From: SIG437 sp045576235
GTDB lineage: Bacteria; Bacillota; Clostridia; UBA1381; UBA9506
Assembly: GCA_045576235.1 (NCBI GenBank)
Contig: JAZNGA010000052.1
Location: forward strand, 81,721 to 145,720
Direction of reading: 5' to 3'
Length of the DNA stretch: 64,000 bases
Shown here: positions 25,271-34,765 of the stretch, piece after piece
Layout of the letters: every line of letters begins with the position of its first letter
How positions within the stretch are numbered: the first letter of the stretch is position 1
The notes under the pieces: model-generated
Seen by the model: the letters and a program-made list of their open reading frames with translations, nothing else
Told to the model about the DNA's origin: nothing
The model's database searches: none
Made by a program: the position numbers and the translations under genes

Positions 25271-25304
25271 AAGCTGCAGCAAATAAAATTGCTGCAGCTT
25301 TTTT
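25271..25304. terminator. Bidirectional terminator between the CD1247-like gene and pth
   Basis: Perfect 12-bp stem AAGCTGCAGCAA/TTGCTGCAGCTT with T run on one side and A run on the other. It serves the plus-strand gene and may also end the long minus-strand pyrH-pth operon. Confidence 0.85.
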
Positions 25305-25878
25305 ATGCTTTTCCGCCTCCGGAATTATATTTATTCATAGCACTGTCCGCGCCTTTTGTGATTATTTCGGCAACTGCTTTTGCTGCAGTTTCAACCGATT
25401 TTGACATTATTTTAATGTCGTCGTCTGAAAACCTGGCAAGCACCCAATCTGCAAGGTCATAGCCTGGCGGTTTTGCACCGACGCCTAATTTTATGCGTGG
25501 AAAGGAGTCACTTGTAAGCTGATATATAATTGATTTTATTCCGTTGTGACCGCCGTCTGAGCCCTTTTTTCTGATGCGGACGCTTCCCGGCTCTAAGCTC
25601 ACATCGTCAAAAATGACGATGACATTTTCAGCCGGTACTTTATAGTAGTCAGCTATTTCTCTCACAGATTCACCTGAAAGATTCATGAAGGTTTGCGGCT
25701 TTACGAGCATAACGCGCTCACCTTCAATTTTTCCTTCACCTAAAAGCGCCTTATGTTTGATTTTGTTGACTTTGATGTCAAATAAAGCCGCCATATAATC
25801 AATGGCAATAAAGCCTATGTTATGTCTTGTGTTTTCATATTTTTTTCCCGGGTTTCCGAGTCCGACAATTATATACAT
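25303..25878 (-). CDS. pth: Peptidyl-tRNA hydrolase
   Basis: Recycles tRNA from prematurely released peptidyl-tRNA. 191 aa with VGLGNPGKKYENTRHNIGF (catalytic His19), KPQTFMNLSGESV, the FDDVSLEPGSVRIR segment and GSDGGHNGIKSI. It is the last gene of the minus-strand operon, six bases after trmR. Confidence 0.98.
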   Translation of the reverse strand: MYIIVGLGNPGKKYENTRHNIGFIAIDYMAALFDIKVNKIKHKALLGEGKIEGERVMLVKPQTFMNLSGESVREIADYYKVPAENVIVIFDDVSLEPGSVRIRKKGSDGGHNGIKSIIYQLTSDSFPRIKLGVGAKPPGYDLADWVLARFSDDDIKIMSKSVETAAKAVAEIITKGADSAMNKYNSGGGKA

Positions 25879-25884
25879 CTTTTT

Positions 25885-26535
25885 TTATCCTTTCACTCTT
25901 GTCAAAGCCATTCCGTCACCGATTGGAATTATTGCTGTGTCCAAATCTTCGCGGGAACAAAGCATAGTCAGAAATTCGCGCATTTTGTTTGTTATTGTTC
26001 TGTGTTTCTTTTTTGCAAGCTCATCTGTTGCAATCATACCTCCATATAAAACATTATCTGTTATAATGAGACCGCCTTTTTTTATTTTTGAAAGACATTT
26101 TTCAAAGAAGACTCCGCTTTGGCCTTTGGCAGCGTCTATGAAAATCAAATCAAAGCTGCCATCAATTTTATCAAGCTCATCTTCGGCATCTCCGAAAATT
26201 GTTTTTATGTTTTGCTTGGCATCATATTTTTTTATGTTAATTCTTGCATTTAAAAACATTTCTTCATCGCGCTCAATGGTTGTGATGTGAGCTGTTTTTT
26301 GCGATGCATCAAACATCACCATAGCAGAATAGCCTATTGCTGTGCCGATTTCCAAAATGGATTTGGCGTTTGTTAAGGCAACTAAAAACCCTAAAAATCT
26401 CCCTGCTTCTTTTTGTATTACAGGTATGTGGTTTTCTCTTGCATAGATGTAGAGCTCTTCTAAAAAAGGAGATTCAGGCTTTACTGTGTTTTTCAGATAT
26501 TCTGCTATGAAATCATATGTAATAAAGTTATCCAT
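25885..26535 (-). CDS. trmR: SAM-dependent O-methyltransferase (TrmR-like)
   Basis: 216-aa class I methyltransferase of the catechol/caffeoyl-CoA O-methyltransferase fold, with SAM-binding ILEIGTAIGYSAM and the metal/acidic motif FIDAAKGQ. In Firmicutes this family and gene neighbourhood often correspond to TrmR, which methylates 5-hydroxyuridine at tRNA position 34. That fits the surrounding tRNA genes (miaA, pth). Its start overlaps the end of recD2 by eight bases. The family is certain; the tRNA target is inferred. Confidence 0.82.
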   Translation of the reverse strand: MDNFITYDFIAEYLKNTVKPESPFLEELYIYARENHIPVIQKEAGRFLGFLVALTNAKSILEIGTAIGYSAMVMFDASQKTAHITTIERDEEMFLNARINIKKYDAKQNIKTIFGDAEDELDKIDGSFDLIFIDAAKGQSGVFFEKCLSKIKKGGLIITDNVLYGGMIATDELAKKKHRTITNKMREFLTMLCSREDLDTAIIPIGDGMALTRVKG

Positions 26536-28741
26536 TTTCTGTTCCTCTCATCCACATATCAAGCGAAGTGTAGCGACATTCTTCAAAATCATTATCAACC
26601 ATCTTCTGTGCGGCAATTCTGTTTCCCAAAAGTATGACACATTTTGAGGCGCGTGTTATTGCTGTGTAGAAAAGGTTTCTGCTCATAAGCCTTGGCACTC
26701 CCGAAAAGACAGGCATAACAACAACGGGAAATTCGCTTCCCTGACTTTTGTGGACTGTTATTGCGTAAGCAAGCTCAAGCTCATCTAACATATTATTTGA
26801 ATATGTGACCTCTTTATCATCATCAAAAATGACGGAGAGACTCTCTTCGTCTATCGCTCTGATGAAGCCGAAGTCGCCGTTAAACACGCCGCTTCCTTCT
26901 TCTGTCTTTCCCACTCGTCTCCAGAGAAGGTCATAGTTGTTTCTCATCTGCATAACCTTGTCTCCGACGCGCAGTGTTCTCGTCGGGAAAACCTTCTCGT
27001 TCTTCTTCCCGTTTTGTGGGTTTAATGTGTCTTGCAGAAGCTTATTAAGGTTATTCACACCTGAAACTGATTTCTTCATAGGTGAGAGAACCTGAATGTC
27101 TGTCATGGGATTGTAGCCGTATGCTTTAGGGAGTCGGTCTGAAACTAAAAGGTTGACTTTTTCGGCGATGTTTTCCGCTCCGCTGCAATCAATGAAGAAA
27201 AAGTCCTTGTTTTTGACATTATATAGTGGATATTTGCCATTATTAATTCTGTGGGCATTGACAACGATCATGCTTTCCTCTGCCTGACGGAAAACTGTGT
27301 CAAGTTTTATGACGGGACAAGCGCCCGACTCAATAATATCAGACAAAACATTTCCCGCCCCGACAGAAGGGAGCTGGTCAGAGTCTCCGACCAAAATCAG
27401 TTTTGTCTCCGGTTTTAATGCATCAACTAAAGATGCCATCAAAAGCGAATCTATCATGCTGACTTCGTCTGCAATGATGACATCTTTTTGGAGCGGCTCA
27501 CTTGTCTCTCTCACAAATTCACGAAGGATGTTATCTTCGGAAAAGCCAATTTCAAGCAGACGATGAATGGTTTTTGCCTCCATACCCGTGACTGACGACA
27601 TTCTTTTTGCGGCGCGTCCTGTTGGGGCAGTCAGGGCAATTTTCATATCCATAGCCTTAAACACATCTATAATAAATTTAATCGTTGTCGTTTTTCCCGT
27701 TCCGGGTCCGCCTGTTATCACAGTAATTCCCGATGTGGTTGCTGTTAAGACTGCTTTTTTCTGGGCATCTGTAAGCGTGATGTCAGAGTTTTTTTCAATG
27801 CGCTTTATAATTCTCTCTGCGCTTATAGGACTGCCTTGAGGAAAGCTTGCAAGCCTTAAAAGATGCGATGCCAAAAGACGCTCGCTATTAAAAAATTCGG
27901 GGAGAAAAATGCCTTCTTCTCCTTCTATTTGAGCTGAATAGAGCTCTCTTTCAATCAAGAGTTGAACGAGACCGTTTTCAGCTGCCAAATCATTTGTTTC
28001 AAGCATCTTGACTGCGAGCCTTATCAGAAGCTCGCGCGGCAGATATGTGTGACCGCCGGAAAAAGCGGAGTAGATAAGCACATATTTTATGCCTGAACGG
28101 ATTCTGTTTTCATTTTCGTTTGAAATACCCAAGCTTTTTGCGATGCCATCTGATGTTTTGAAGCTGATTCCTCTTATGGTGTCACAAAGGACATAGGGGT
28201 TTTCTTTAATAAGCTCAGTCGCATCATCGCCGAAGCGCTCATAAATCTTTACAGCAAAATTTGTTGAAATGCCAAATTTATGTAAAAAAAGGATGATACC
28301 TTCTTTTGAACGGATGTTTTCATATGCCATGCCGATTTTGATGGCTTTTTGAAGGCTGATGCCATTTATTTCAGAAAGCCGCTCGGGAGCTTCTGACATT
28401 ATGGAAAGTGTTTGGTCTCCGAAATAGTTTACGATTTTCCTTGCAGTTGCCTCACGCACGCCCGGAATAACACCAGATGAAAGATATGTCAGAATTTCAC
28501 CTGTCGTAGAAGGTTTGATTTTTTCAAAGTTTGTCACTTTAAACTGCTTTCCGTAAATGTGATGGTTTGTCCATATTCCTGTGATTTTTAAAAATTCGCC
28601 TGCTTTTATGTAGGGAATTGTTCCTGTGCAGGTGAAAGCACCGCACGACTCGCTGTAAAAATCGAAAACAGCATATGAATTTGACTCGTTTGAAAAAATG
28701 ACAGCTTCGACCGAGCCTTCGTATGCGAAGAGTTCTTCCAC
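26528..28741 (-). CDS. recD2: RecD2-type ATP-dependent DNA helicase
   Basis: 5'-3' SF1B helicase, 737 aa, acting without RecBC. The long N-terminal region has an OB-like start and helix-hairpin-helix motifs (SGVIPGVREATARKIV, LSEINGISLQKAIKIG). The helicase core has Walker A GGPGTGKTTTIKF near residue 345, Walker B VIIADEVSMID, and C-terminal motifs TVHKSQGSEFPVV and FYTAITRASKCVILLG. It lies between miaA and trmR in the operon, 18 bases after miaA. Confidence 0.95.
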   Translation of the reverse strand: MEELFAYEGSVEAVIFSNESNSYAVFDFYSESCGAFTCTGTIPYIKAGEFLKITGIWTNHHIYGKQFKVTNFEKIKPSTTGEILTYLSSGVIPGVREATARKIVNYFGDQTLSIMSEAPERLSEINGISLQKAIKIGMAYENIRSKEGIILFLHKFGISTNFAVKIYERFGDDATELIKENPYVLCDTIRGISFKTSDGIAKSLGISNENENRIRSGIKYVLIYSAFSGGHTYLPRELLIRLAVKMLETNDLAAENGLVQLLIERELYSAQIEGEEGIFLPEFFNSERLLASHLLRLASFPQGSPISAERIIKRIEKNSDITLTDAQKKAVLTATTSGITVITGGPGTGKTTTIKFIIDVFKAMDMKIALTAPTGRAAKRMSSVTGMEAKTIHRLLEIGFSEDNILREFVRETSEPLQKDVIIADEVSMIDSLLMASLVDALKPETKLILVGDSDQLPSVGAGNVLSDIIESGACPVIKLDTVFRQAEESMIVVNAHRINNGKYPLYNVKNKDFFFIDCSGAENIAEKVNLLVSDRLPKAYGYNPMTDIQVLSPMKKSVSGVNNLNKLLQDTLNPQNGKKNEKVFPTRTLRVGDKVMQMRNNYDLLWRRVGKTEEGSGVFNGDFGFIRAIDEESLSVIFDDDKEVTYSNNMLDELELAYAITVHKSQGSEFPVVVMPVFSGVPRLMSRNLFYTAITRASKCVILLGNRIAAQKMVDNDFEECRYTSLDMWMRGTENG

Positions 28742-28759
28742 GATGCTTCCTCCTTTCGG

Positions 28760-29668
28760 TTATATAAGCGAAGAAATGTCGATGTCTTTTGCGATATCAA
28801 GCCACAAGTAGCGCTCATCGCGACGGAACCAGGTCAGCTGACGCTTTGCATATCTTCTGCTGTTTTGTTTCACTGCTTCAATTGCCGCATCTTTTGTTAG
28901 CTCGCCTTCAAAAAAGGAGACAATCTCCTTATAGCCAATTGCCTGCATCGATTGCATATCACGCGTGATGCCTGCATTTAAAAGAGACGAAACCTCATCA
29001 AAGAGCCCGTCATCAACCATGACATCAACACGCTTGTTGATTCTTTCATATATCAGCTCACGATCTGATGAGAGGGCAAACATTTTATATGTGTAGGGGC
29101 TTTCTGTAAGCTTTGAAAGTTCATTTTGCTGCGTCATCGTTTTGCCTGTCTGGTAATATATTTCAAGGGCTCTTATGACGCGCTTTATGTTGTTCGGATG
29201 AATTCTTTTGCCAGACTCGGGGTCAATTTTTTCAAGCTCACTATGAAGCGCTTCTGCTCCGATTTTTTCTGCTTTTTTAATAAGCTCATCCCGCAGAGTC
29301 AAATCAGTTTCTGCTTCTGTAAAGCTCACATTATCAACGAGCGACGAAATGTAAAGCCCTGTTCCGCCAGCAATTATCGGAAGTTTTCCGCGCGACAGAA
29401 TGTCTTTGATGTCGTCTTTGGCTCGCGTGACAAAATCGCAGACAGAAAATGAGTCGTTAGGCTCCACTATGTCAATCATGTGATGGGGAATTCCGTCCAT
29501 CTCCTCTTTTGTGGGTTTAGCTGAGCCGATGTCAAGCTTTTTATAAATTTGCACGGAATCAGCGGAAATGATTTCGCCGCCGAATTCTTTTGCCAAAGCC
29601 ACTGAAAGCTTTGTTTTTCCCGTTGCTGTCGGGCCGCCAATTATAATTATTTCAGGTTTTTTTTCCAT
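28760..29668 (-). CDS. miaA: tRNA dimethylallyltransferase
   Basis: Adds dimethylallyl to A37 of UNN-reading tRNAs. 302 aa with P-loop GGPTATGKTKLSVALA, ISADSVQIYKKLDIGSAKPT, AGGTGLYISSLV and the C-terminal RRYAKRQLTWFRRD. The ATG at 29668 starts one base after the mutL stop codon with AAAGGA inside mutL; the 33-residue longer frame overlaps mutL and was rejected. A short version without an insertion domain, normal for the family. Confidence 0.97.
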   Translation of the reverse strand: MEKKPEIIIIGGPTATGKTKLSVALAKEFGGEIISADSVQIYKKLDIGSAKPTKEEMDGIPHHMIDIVEPNDSFSVCDFVTRAKDDIKDILSRGKLPIIAGGTGLYISSLVDNVSFTEAETDLTLRDELIKKAEKIGAEALHSELEKIDPESGKRIHPNNIKRVIRALEIYYQTGKTMTQQNELSKLTESPYTYKMFALSSDRELIYERINKRVDVMVDDGLFDEVSSLLNAGITRDMQSMQAIGYKEIVSFFEGELTKDAAIEAVKQNSRRYAKRQLTWFRRDERYLWLDIAKDIDISSLI

Positions 29669-29669
29669 A

Positions 29670-31625
29670 TTATACAATCCTTTTAAACTGCTTTTCAATG
29701 AAATCCTTTGTAAAAGCAATTGTAATCGGTCGTCCGTGAGGACAGGTGTTAATCTCGGGGAGAGCAAAAATGCTGTCTAAAAGCTCTTTGATTTCAGCGT
29801 CAAAAAGCTTTCTGTTTGCCTTAACTGCACCTTTGCAGGCTATTTGATAAAGCATTTTTTCTGCAATCTGCTCATCAATGTTTTTTCTGTGGAGAGAGAA
29901 GAGTCCGATAATTTCAATTATAGCTTCTTTGATTTCAAACTCTGTTAAAGAGAACGGAACGCTTCTTATGATTATTTCGCTTTCTCCAAACTCATCAGCA
30001 TCAAAGCCGAGAGCAGAAATTTCTTCTTTATATTCGCAGAATGACGCAAATTCTGGCGGAGTCAGCTTTACGATAGTTGGTGTGAGCAAATCCTGCGATG
30101 CAATCTGCCTTTTTTTATAGCCTTCCTTAAGGCTCTCAAAACGCAGTCTTTCGTGAGCTGCGTGTTGGTCAACCATCATCATCTGACCATCTTTTTCTAT
30201 GATTATATATGTGTCAAAAATCTGACCGCATATTTTATAATCGGGTTTTTCAAAAGGAGCCCTAATTTCTTCTAAAGCCGCAGCTTGCGTTACTGTCTTT
30301 TGATTTTCAAGCGCATCCTTTGAAGGTGCGTCTTCCAGTTTTTCTGAAAGACTCATATTTTCCGTCTTTTCATTTATGCCTTCCTTTAAAGCAGATTCTT
30401 TTTTTTGCTCGGTCACAAAGGAGAATAAATTTTCTGTCTTTTCCTTTTTTTCATCAAACGCTTTATCATTTGCTTCGGATGAAAAAATGTTTGTTTTGAC
30501 GGGGGATGAATCATTTCTCTTAAAACGGGATGATTCATTAAAGGTTAAGCCCTGTTTTTTTCGCGAGAAGCCTGAGAAAAGCGACTCTTCCGCTTTTGCA
30601 GAAACGACAGACGGCTTTTTTTCCACAACAGGAACAGATTTCTGATAAAGCGCATTCTTTGCCGCCCAATAAACCACATGATAGATTGATTTTTCATCCG
30701 AAAACTTTGCTTCGAGCTTGGTCGGATGAACATTGATATCAACAAAGTGGGGGTCAATTTGAATGTTTATGACGCAGGAGGGGAATTTGCCGACCATGAG
30801 CTCCTGCTTATATGCTTCTTCAACAGCGTGGGAGATTAAAGGGCTTTTTATGTATCTTCCGTTTATGAAAACATTTTGCATATTTCTGTTTGGGCGCGAT
30901 GCTTCTGCTTTGCCGAAATAACCTGAAAGAGAAATTCCGTGCTCAGAATATTCGCCCTTTACCATTGCATTTTTAATATCTTTTCCATAGATTGAATAGA
31001 TAGCATTCAAAAGCTCTCCATCACCTGAGGTGAAGAGCTGTTCTTTGTCGTTATTTATAAATTTAAATGAAATGTCAGGACGGGCTAAGGCAAGACGCAA
31101 AATGATGTCTGCTATATAGCCTGCTTCCGTGTGGTCTTTTTTTAAGAATTTCATTCTTGCAGGAGTGTTTATGAAAAGGTCGCGAACGATGATTGTTGTT
31201 CCGTCAGGGCAGCCTGCATCAAAAGCATCGGTGATTTCACCGCACGAGCTTTTGATTAATGTCCCTTCACGGCTGCCTCTTGCTTTTGTGTAAATTTCCA
31301 TATTGCTCACGGCAGAAATGCTGGCAAGAGCCTCTCCTCTGAAGCCTAAAGTTAAAATGGCATCTAAATCTTCTGCATTTTTGATTTTGCTTGTTGCGTG
31401 TCTCAAGAGCGAGAGTTTTGCATCTTCTTTTGTCATGCCAAAGCCATCGTCAGCCACGCGGATATATTTCACGCCGCCGTTTTTTATCTCTACTGTAATA
31501 TGTCTGGCATCGGCATCAATTGAATTTTCCAAAAGCTCTTTTATGACAGATGCAGGCCTTTCAACGACCTCGCCCGCAGCAATCATATTGGAGACTGTTT
31601 TATCTAAAATGTTTATTTTATTCAT
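29670..31625 (-). CDS. mutL: DNA mismatch repair protein MutL (endonuclease type)
   Basis: Mismatch-repair matchmaker. 651 aa: a GHKL ATPase (NMIAAGEVVERPASVIKELL, FRGEALASI), a low-complexity linker (about residues 330-450), and a C-terminal dimerisation/endonuclease domain with the DQHAAHERLRFE, ACKGAVKANRKL and CPHGRP motifs that mark nicking MutL proteins. It is consistent with the absence of MutH in Gram-positives. It lies in the pyrH operon, far from mutS, 15 bases after rseP. Confidence 0.97.
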   Translation of the reverse strand: MNKINILDKTVSNMIAAGEVVERPASVIKELLENSIDADARHITVEIKNGGVKYIRVADDGFGMTKEDAKLSLLRHATSKIKNAEDLDAILTLGFRGEALASISAVSNMEIYTKARGSREGTLIKSSCGEITDAFDAGCPDGTTIIVRDLFINTPARMKFLKKDHTEAGYIADIILRLALARPDISFKFINNDKEQLFTSGDGELLNAIYSIYGKDIKNAMVKGEYSEHGISLSGYFGKAEASRPNRNMQNVFINGRYIKSPLISHAVEEAYKQELMVGKFPSCVINIQIDPHFVDINVHPTKLEAKFSDEKSIYHVVYWAAKNALYQKSVPVVEKKPSVVSAKAEESLFSGFSRKKQGLTFNESSRFKRNDSSPVKTNIFSSEANDKAFDEKKEKTENLFSFVTEQKKESALKEGINEKTENMSLSEKLEDAPSKDALENQKTVTQAAALEEIRAPFEKPDYKICGQIFDTYIIIEKDGQMMMVDQHAAHERLRFESLKEGYKKRQIASQDLLTPTIVKLTPPEFASFCEYKEEISALGFDADEFGESEIIIRSVPFSLTEFEIKEAIIEIIGLFSLHRKNIDEQIAEKMLYQIACKGAVKANRKLFDAEIKELLDSIFALPEINTCPHGRPITIAFTKDFIEKQFKRIV

Positions 31626-31640
31626 TTTAAATCACCGCTT

Positions 31641-32672
31641 TTAAAAGAATTTTATAATATCCATATATGCTATGAAAACAGAAAAGAGTAAAAGAGCAAT
31701 GAGTCCGATTGTGTGGACAAGACCTTCTTTTTCAGGAGGAAGTGGTTTTCTTCTGATGAGTTCAATCACAACAAAAAGAATTCGTCCGCCATCTAATGCG
31801 GGGATGGGGAGAAGGTTAAACACTCCTAAATTGACGGTGAGCAAAACAGCGAGCAGTAAAAGATTCATAAATCCGACATAGCCCGTCTTTGCCGCCTCAG
31901 TAACAGAAGCGCCAATCTCTGACACGATTCCGATTGGACCTGACATTTGTTCCACTCCAAGCCTTCCTCTTAAAAGGTCAAAAAAGGTTTCGATTATGAC
32001 GCGTGAATAGAAAAATGTTTCGTGAAAAGATTGTTTTATCGTGGTGAAAAAGCTGTTATCTTCAGGAGCAAATGTAATGCCGAAGACATATGCACCGTCT
32101 TTTAAGGCAGGGGAAGCGCTGATTTTGATTTTTTCACCGTCTCGGTTTATTGTGAATTCAGTTTCTGCCTTGCCGATGTCTGACAGCTCAAAGCGGAGAG
32201 ATTTATAAATCGGGGTGGAAACGGAATTTACTTCTGTGATGATGTCGCCTTCCCTGATGCCCGCCTCATATGCGGCAGAGCCTTCCATAACACTTGCAAT
32301 CTGAGTTGATGGAATTTGCGTCATAGTTGAGGTTATTATCAATAAAAGAACAAACCCTAAGAGGATGTTCATAAAAGCGCCTGAAACTAAAACGAAAAGC
32401 CTTTTTAACGGAGATTTGTTTATGAATGCGCGCTCATCATCTGATGCTGAATTTTCCCCCTCCAAAGCACAATATCCGCCGATGGGGAGAAGTCTGAGTG
32501 AATATTTGGTTTCGCCACGCTTGAACGAAAAAAGCTTCGGACCCATGCCTATGGAAAACTCTAAAACCTTAATATCAGATAATTTGGCGGCTATGAAGTG
32601 ACCGAATTCGTGAACAAATATTAAAACAGCGAAAATGATGATTGCCGCTAAAATTGTCAGGATTGTAGTCAT
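31641..32672 (-). CDS. rseP: Site-2 intramembrane metalloprotease RseP
   Basis: M50-family membrane protease that cleaves transmembrane substrates such as anti-sigma factors or signal peptides. 343 aa, with the zinc motif HEFGH (residues 21-25) in TM1, one PDZ domain (about 130-190), and NLLPIPALDGGRI in the third core helix. It follows dxr after 69 bases containing a perfect hairpin. The position after cdsA-dxr is the standard Gram-positive order. Confidence 0.96.
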   Translation of the reverse strand: MTTILTILAAIIIFAVLIFVHEFGHFIAAKLSDIKVLEFSIGMGPKLFSFKRGETKYSLRLLPIGGYCALEGENSASDDERAFINKSPLKRLFVLVSGAFMNILLGFVLLLIITSTMTQIPSTQIASVMEGSAAYEAGIREGDIITEVNSVSTPIYKSLRFELSDIGKAETEFTINRDGEKIKISASPALKDGAYVFGITFAPEDNSFFTTIKQSFHETFFYSRVIIETFFDLLRGRLGVEQMSGPIGIVSEIGASVTEAAKTGYVGFMNLLLLAVLLTVNLGVFNLLPIPALDGGRILFVVIELIRRKPLPPEKEGLVHTIGLIALLLFSVFIAYMDIIKFF

Positions 32673-32705
32673 TTGAGTATATCCTCCTCAATTTATAGAA
32701 ATTAC

Positions 32706-32732
32706 ACCGGAAGGCAGTTTTTGCCTTCCGGT
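32706..32732. other. Perfect hairpin between dxr and rseP
   Basis: 11-bp stem ACCGGAAGGCA/TGCCTTCCGGT with a five-base loop. No T run follows on either strand, so it is not a standard terminator. It may stabilise or process the operon mRNA (inference). Confidence 0.55.
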
Positions 32733-32741
32733 CAATTTAAA

Positions 32742-33890
32742 TCATATTCTGCTTTTAACAAACTCTCTTGCCCATTTGTCGCTATCAAAAATGTCAGAGA
32801 GAGTTGGATTTTCGATTATTTTGTGAGCTTCCATTGCTTTTTCCACAGTCTCAGCTATGTCTAAAAAGCCAATTCTACCCGACAGGAAATGGAAAACAGC
32901 TTCTTCGTTTGCGCCGTTTAAGACACAAGGCATAGTATGCCCGATTTTTCCTGCTTTATATGCAAGACTTAAGCAACGGAAGGTGTCCGTGTCGGGTTTT
33001 TCAAAGGTAAGAGCTCCGCACGATAAAAGGTCGAGCTCGTTTCCTTCCATGGGAAGCCTTTTTGGATATGTTATTGCATATTGTATGGGGAGCTTCATAT
33101 CAGGAGCTCCGAGCTGGGCTAAAACGGCGTTATCTTCAAACTCTACCATTGAGTGAACAATGCTTTGTCTGTGGACCAAAACATCAATCTTTTCAAAGGG
33201 TACATCGAAAAGATGAAACGCCTCAATGACTTCTAACCCCTTATTCATTAATGTAGCTGAATCTATTGTGATTTTAGCGCCCATATCCCAGTTGGGATGC
33301 TTTAAGGCGTCTGACTTTGTAACCTTTTTTAATTTGTCGCGTGAAAAGCCGAAAAACGGCCCTCCCGAGCAAGTGAGTAAAATGCGCCTAACATTTTCGC
33401 TTTTCTCTGCGAGCTTTTCCAGACATTGAAAAATCGCGCTGTGCTCACTATCTACAGGAATTATTTCAGAGCCTGATTTTCTGCACGCCGCTTTCACTAA
33501 AGCACCTGCAGTCACTAAAGTTTCCTTATTTGCAAGACCGATTCTTTTTTTGGATTTTATAGCGGCAAGAGTCGGCTTTAAGCCTGCTATGCCGACAATT
33601 CCCGTGATGACGGTGTCGCTTTTAGGGAGTGAGGCGACTGATAATATTCCTTCTTCGCCGCAAACAACTTTGCACGAAGTGTCTTTTAAGCTCACTTTAA
33701 GGTCTGAATATTTTGTTTCGTCTGTCACGCAGACATATTCAGGAGAGAACTTTCTTGCCTGCTTTTCTAAAAGAGCTGTGTTTGAGTGACCGCTGATTGC
33801 CTCGACTGCCAAGCCTTCGTTTGCACTGATTACGCTGAGAGCCTGTGTTCCTATTGAACCTGTTGAGCCTAAAATCGTGATATGTCTCAT
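32742..33890 (-). CDS. dxr: 1-deoxy-D-xylulose 5-phosphate reductoisomerase
   Basis: Second step of the MEP isoprenoid pathway, NADPH-dependent. 382 aa with GSTGSIGTQAL, LANKETLVTAG, PVDSEHSAIFQCL (metal ligands), GGPFFGF and KITIDSATLMNKGLEVIEA. The start overlaps the end of cdsA by four bases. It fits with uppS upstream in the same operon, which uses the isoprenoid product. Confidence 0.98.
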   Translation of the reverse strand: MRHITILGSTGSIGTQALSVISANEGLAVEAISGHSNTALLEKQARKFSPEYVCVTDETKYSDLKVSLKDTSCKVVCGEEGILSVASLPKSDTVITGIVGIAGLKPTLAAIKSKKRIGLANKETLVTAGALVKAACRKSGSEIIPVDSEHSAIFQCLEKLAEKSENVRRILLTCSGGPFFGFSRDKLKKVTKSDALKHPNWDMGAKITIDSATLMNKGLEVIEAFHLFDVPFEKIDVLVHRQSIVHSMVEFEDNAVLAQLGAPDMKLPIQYAITYPKRLPMEGNELDLLSCGALTFEKPDTDTFRCLSLAYKAGKIGHTMPCVLNGANEEAVFHFLSGRIGFLDIAETVEKAMEAHKIIENPTLSDIFDSDKWAREFVKSRI

Positions 33891-34720
33891 TTGTAAACAA
33901 CCTCAAATATCTGTAAAAAATAGTAAGCGGCGGGGATTATGAAAATCAAGCTGTCTATTCTGTCTAAAATTCCGCCGTGACCCGGGATGAGATTCCCAAA
34001 ATCCTTAACACCACATTCTCGCTTGATTAAAGATGCAGCCAAATCTCCAAATTGCGAGAAAACACTGCAGATGAGCGAGATGAAGCATAAAGGAACAAGA
34101 TTCGTTTTGAAACCGAAAAATGAAATTATGTATGCAAAAACGAGCGAAGATAAAATGCAGCCCAAAACACCTGAAATGGCGCCTTCAACAGTTTTGTTGG
34201 GGCTGATTTTGGGAATGAGCTTATGTTTTCCGAAGCTCATACCACCTATGTATGCAAAAGTGTCTGTCATCCAGGACCATATCAAAGGAAGAAATATGAG
34301 AACAGATCCGTGCTCCATTGAATGAATGAGAGACAAATGGCAAACAAACACAATTGAATAGATAAGCGTGAAAAAGGATGTTAAAACATCATAAAGCTTT
34401 ATTTTTTCGTGGAAAATTACTGCACACAAAAAGATGAGCATTATGTAAAACATTAAAACATGCAATATTCCCGTGGATGCGAAAAGGTCAAAATCCGGTG
34501 CAAAAAGGGAGCTTAAAATGAGAATTGCAAACGAATAGCTCAAAATGAGAACAGGCCATTTTTTCTGCTTTGAAAAAGAGGTGTGGAGCTCGTGCATAGC
34601 AATAAGCCCTGCAACAGACACTAAAATATTAAAATAAACTGTTTTGGAAAATATTATGGCTATAACAAAAGCAGCGCCTATCAAAGCACTTGCAACCCTT
34701 ATGGCAACTTTAGACCACAT
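33887..34720 (-). CDS. cdsA: Phosphatidate cytidylyltransferase
   Basis: Makes CDP-diacylglycerol for phospholipid synthesis. 277 aa, with about eight hydrophobic segments and the family signature near the C-terminus (PGHGGILDRIDSLIFIIPAA). It lies between uppS and dxr, in the conserved Gram-positive order. Confidence 0.96.
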   Translation of the reverse strand: MWSKVAIRVASALIGAAFVIAIIFSKTVYFNILVSVAGLIAMHELHTSFSKQKKWPVLILSYSFAILILSSLFAPDFDLFASTGILHVLMFYIMLIFLCAVIFHEKIKLYDVLTSFFTLIYSIVFVCHLSLIHSMEHGSVLIFLPLIWSWMTDTFAYIGGMSFGKHKLIPKISPNKTVEGAISGVLGCILSSLVFAYIISFFGFKTNLVPLCFISLICSVFSQFGDLAASLIKRECGVKDFGNLIPGHGGILDRIDSLIFIIPAAYYFLQIFEVVYK

Positions 34721-34765
34721 AATATGTTTTCACGCCTTTCTTTTTTCGGTTTTGGAGAATAGCTT

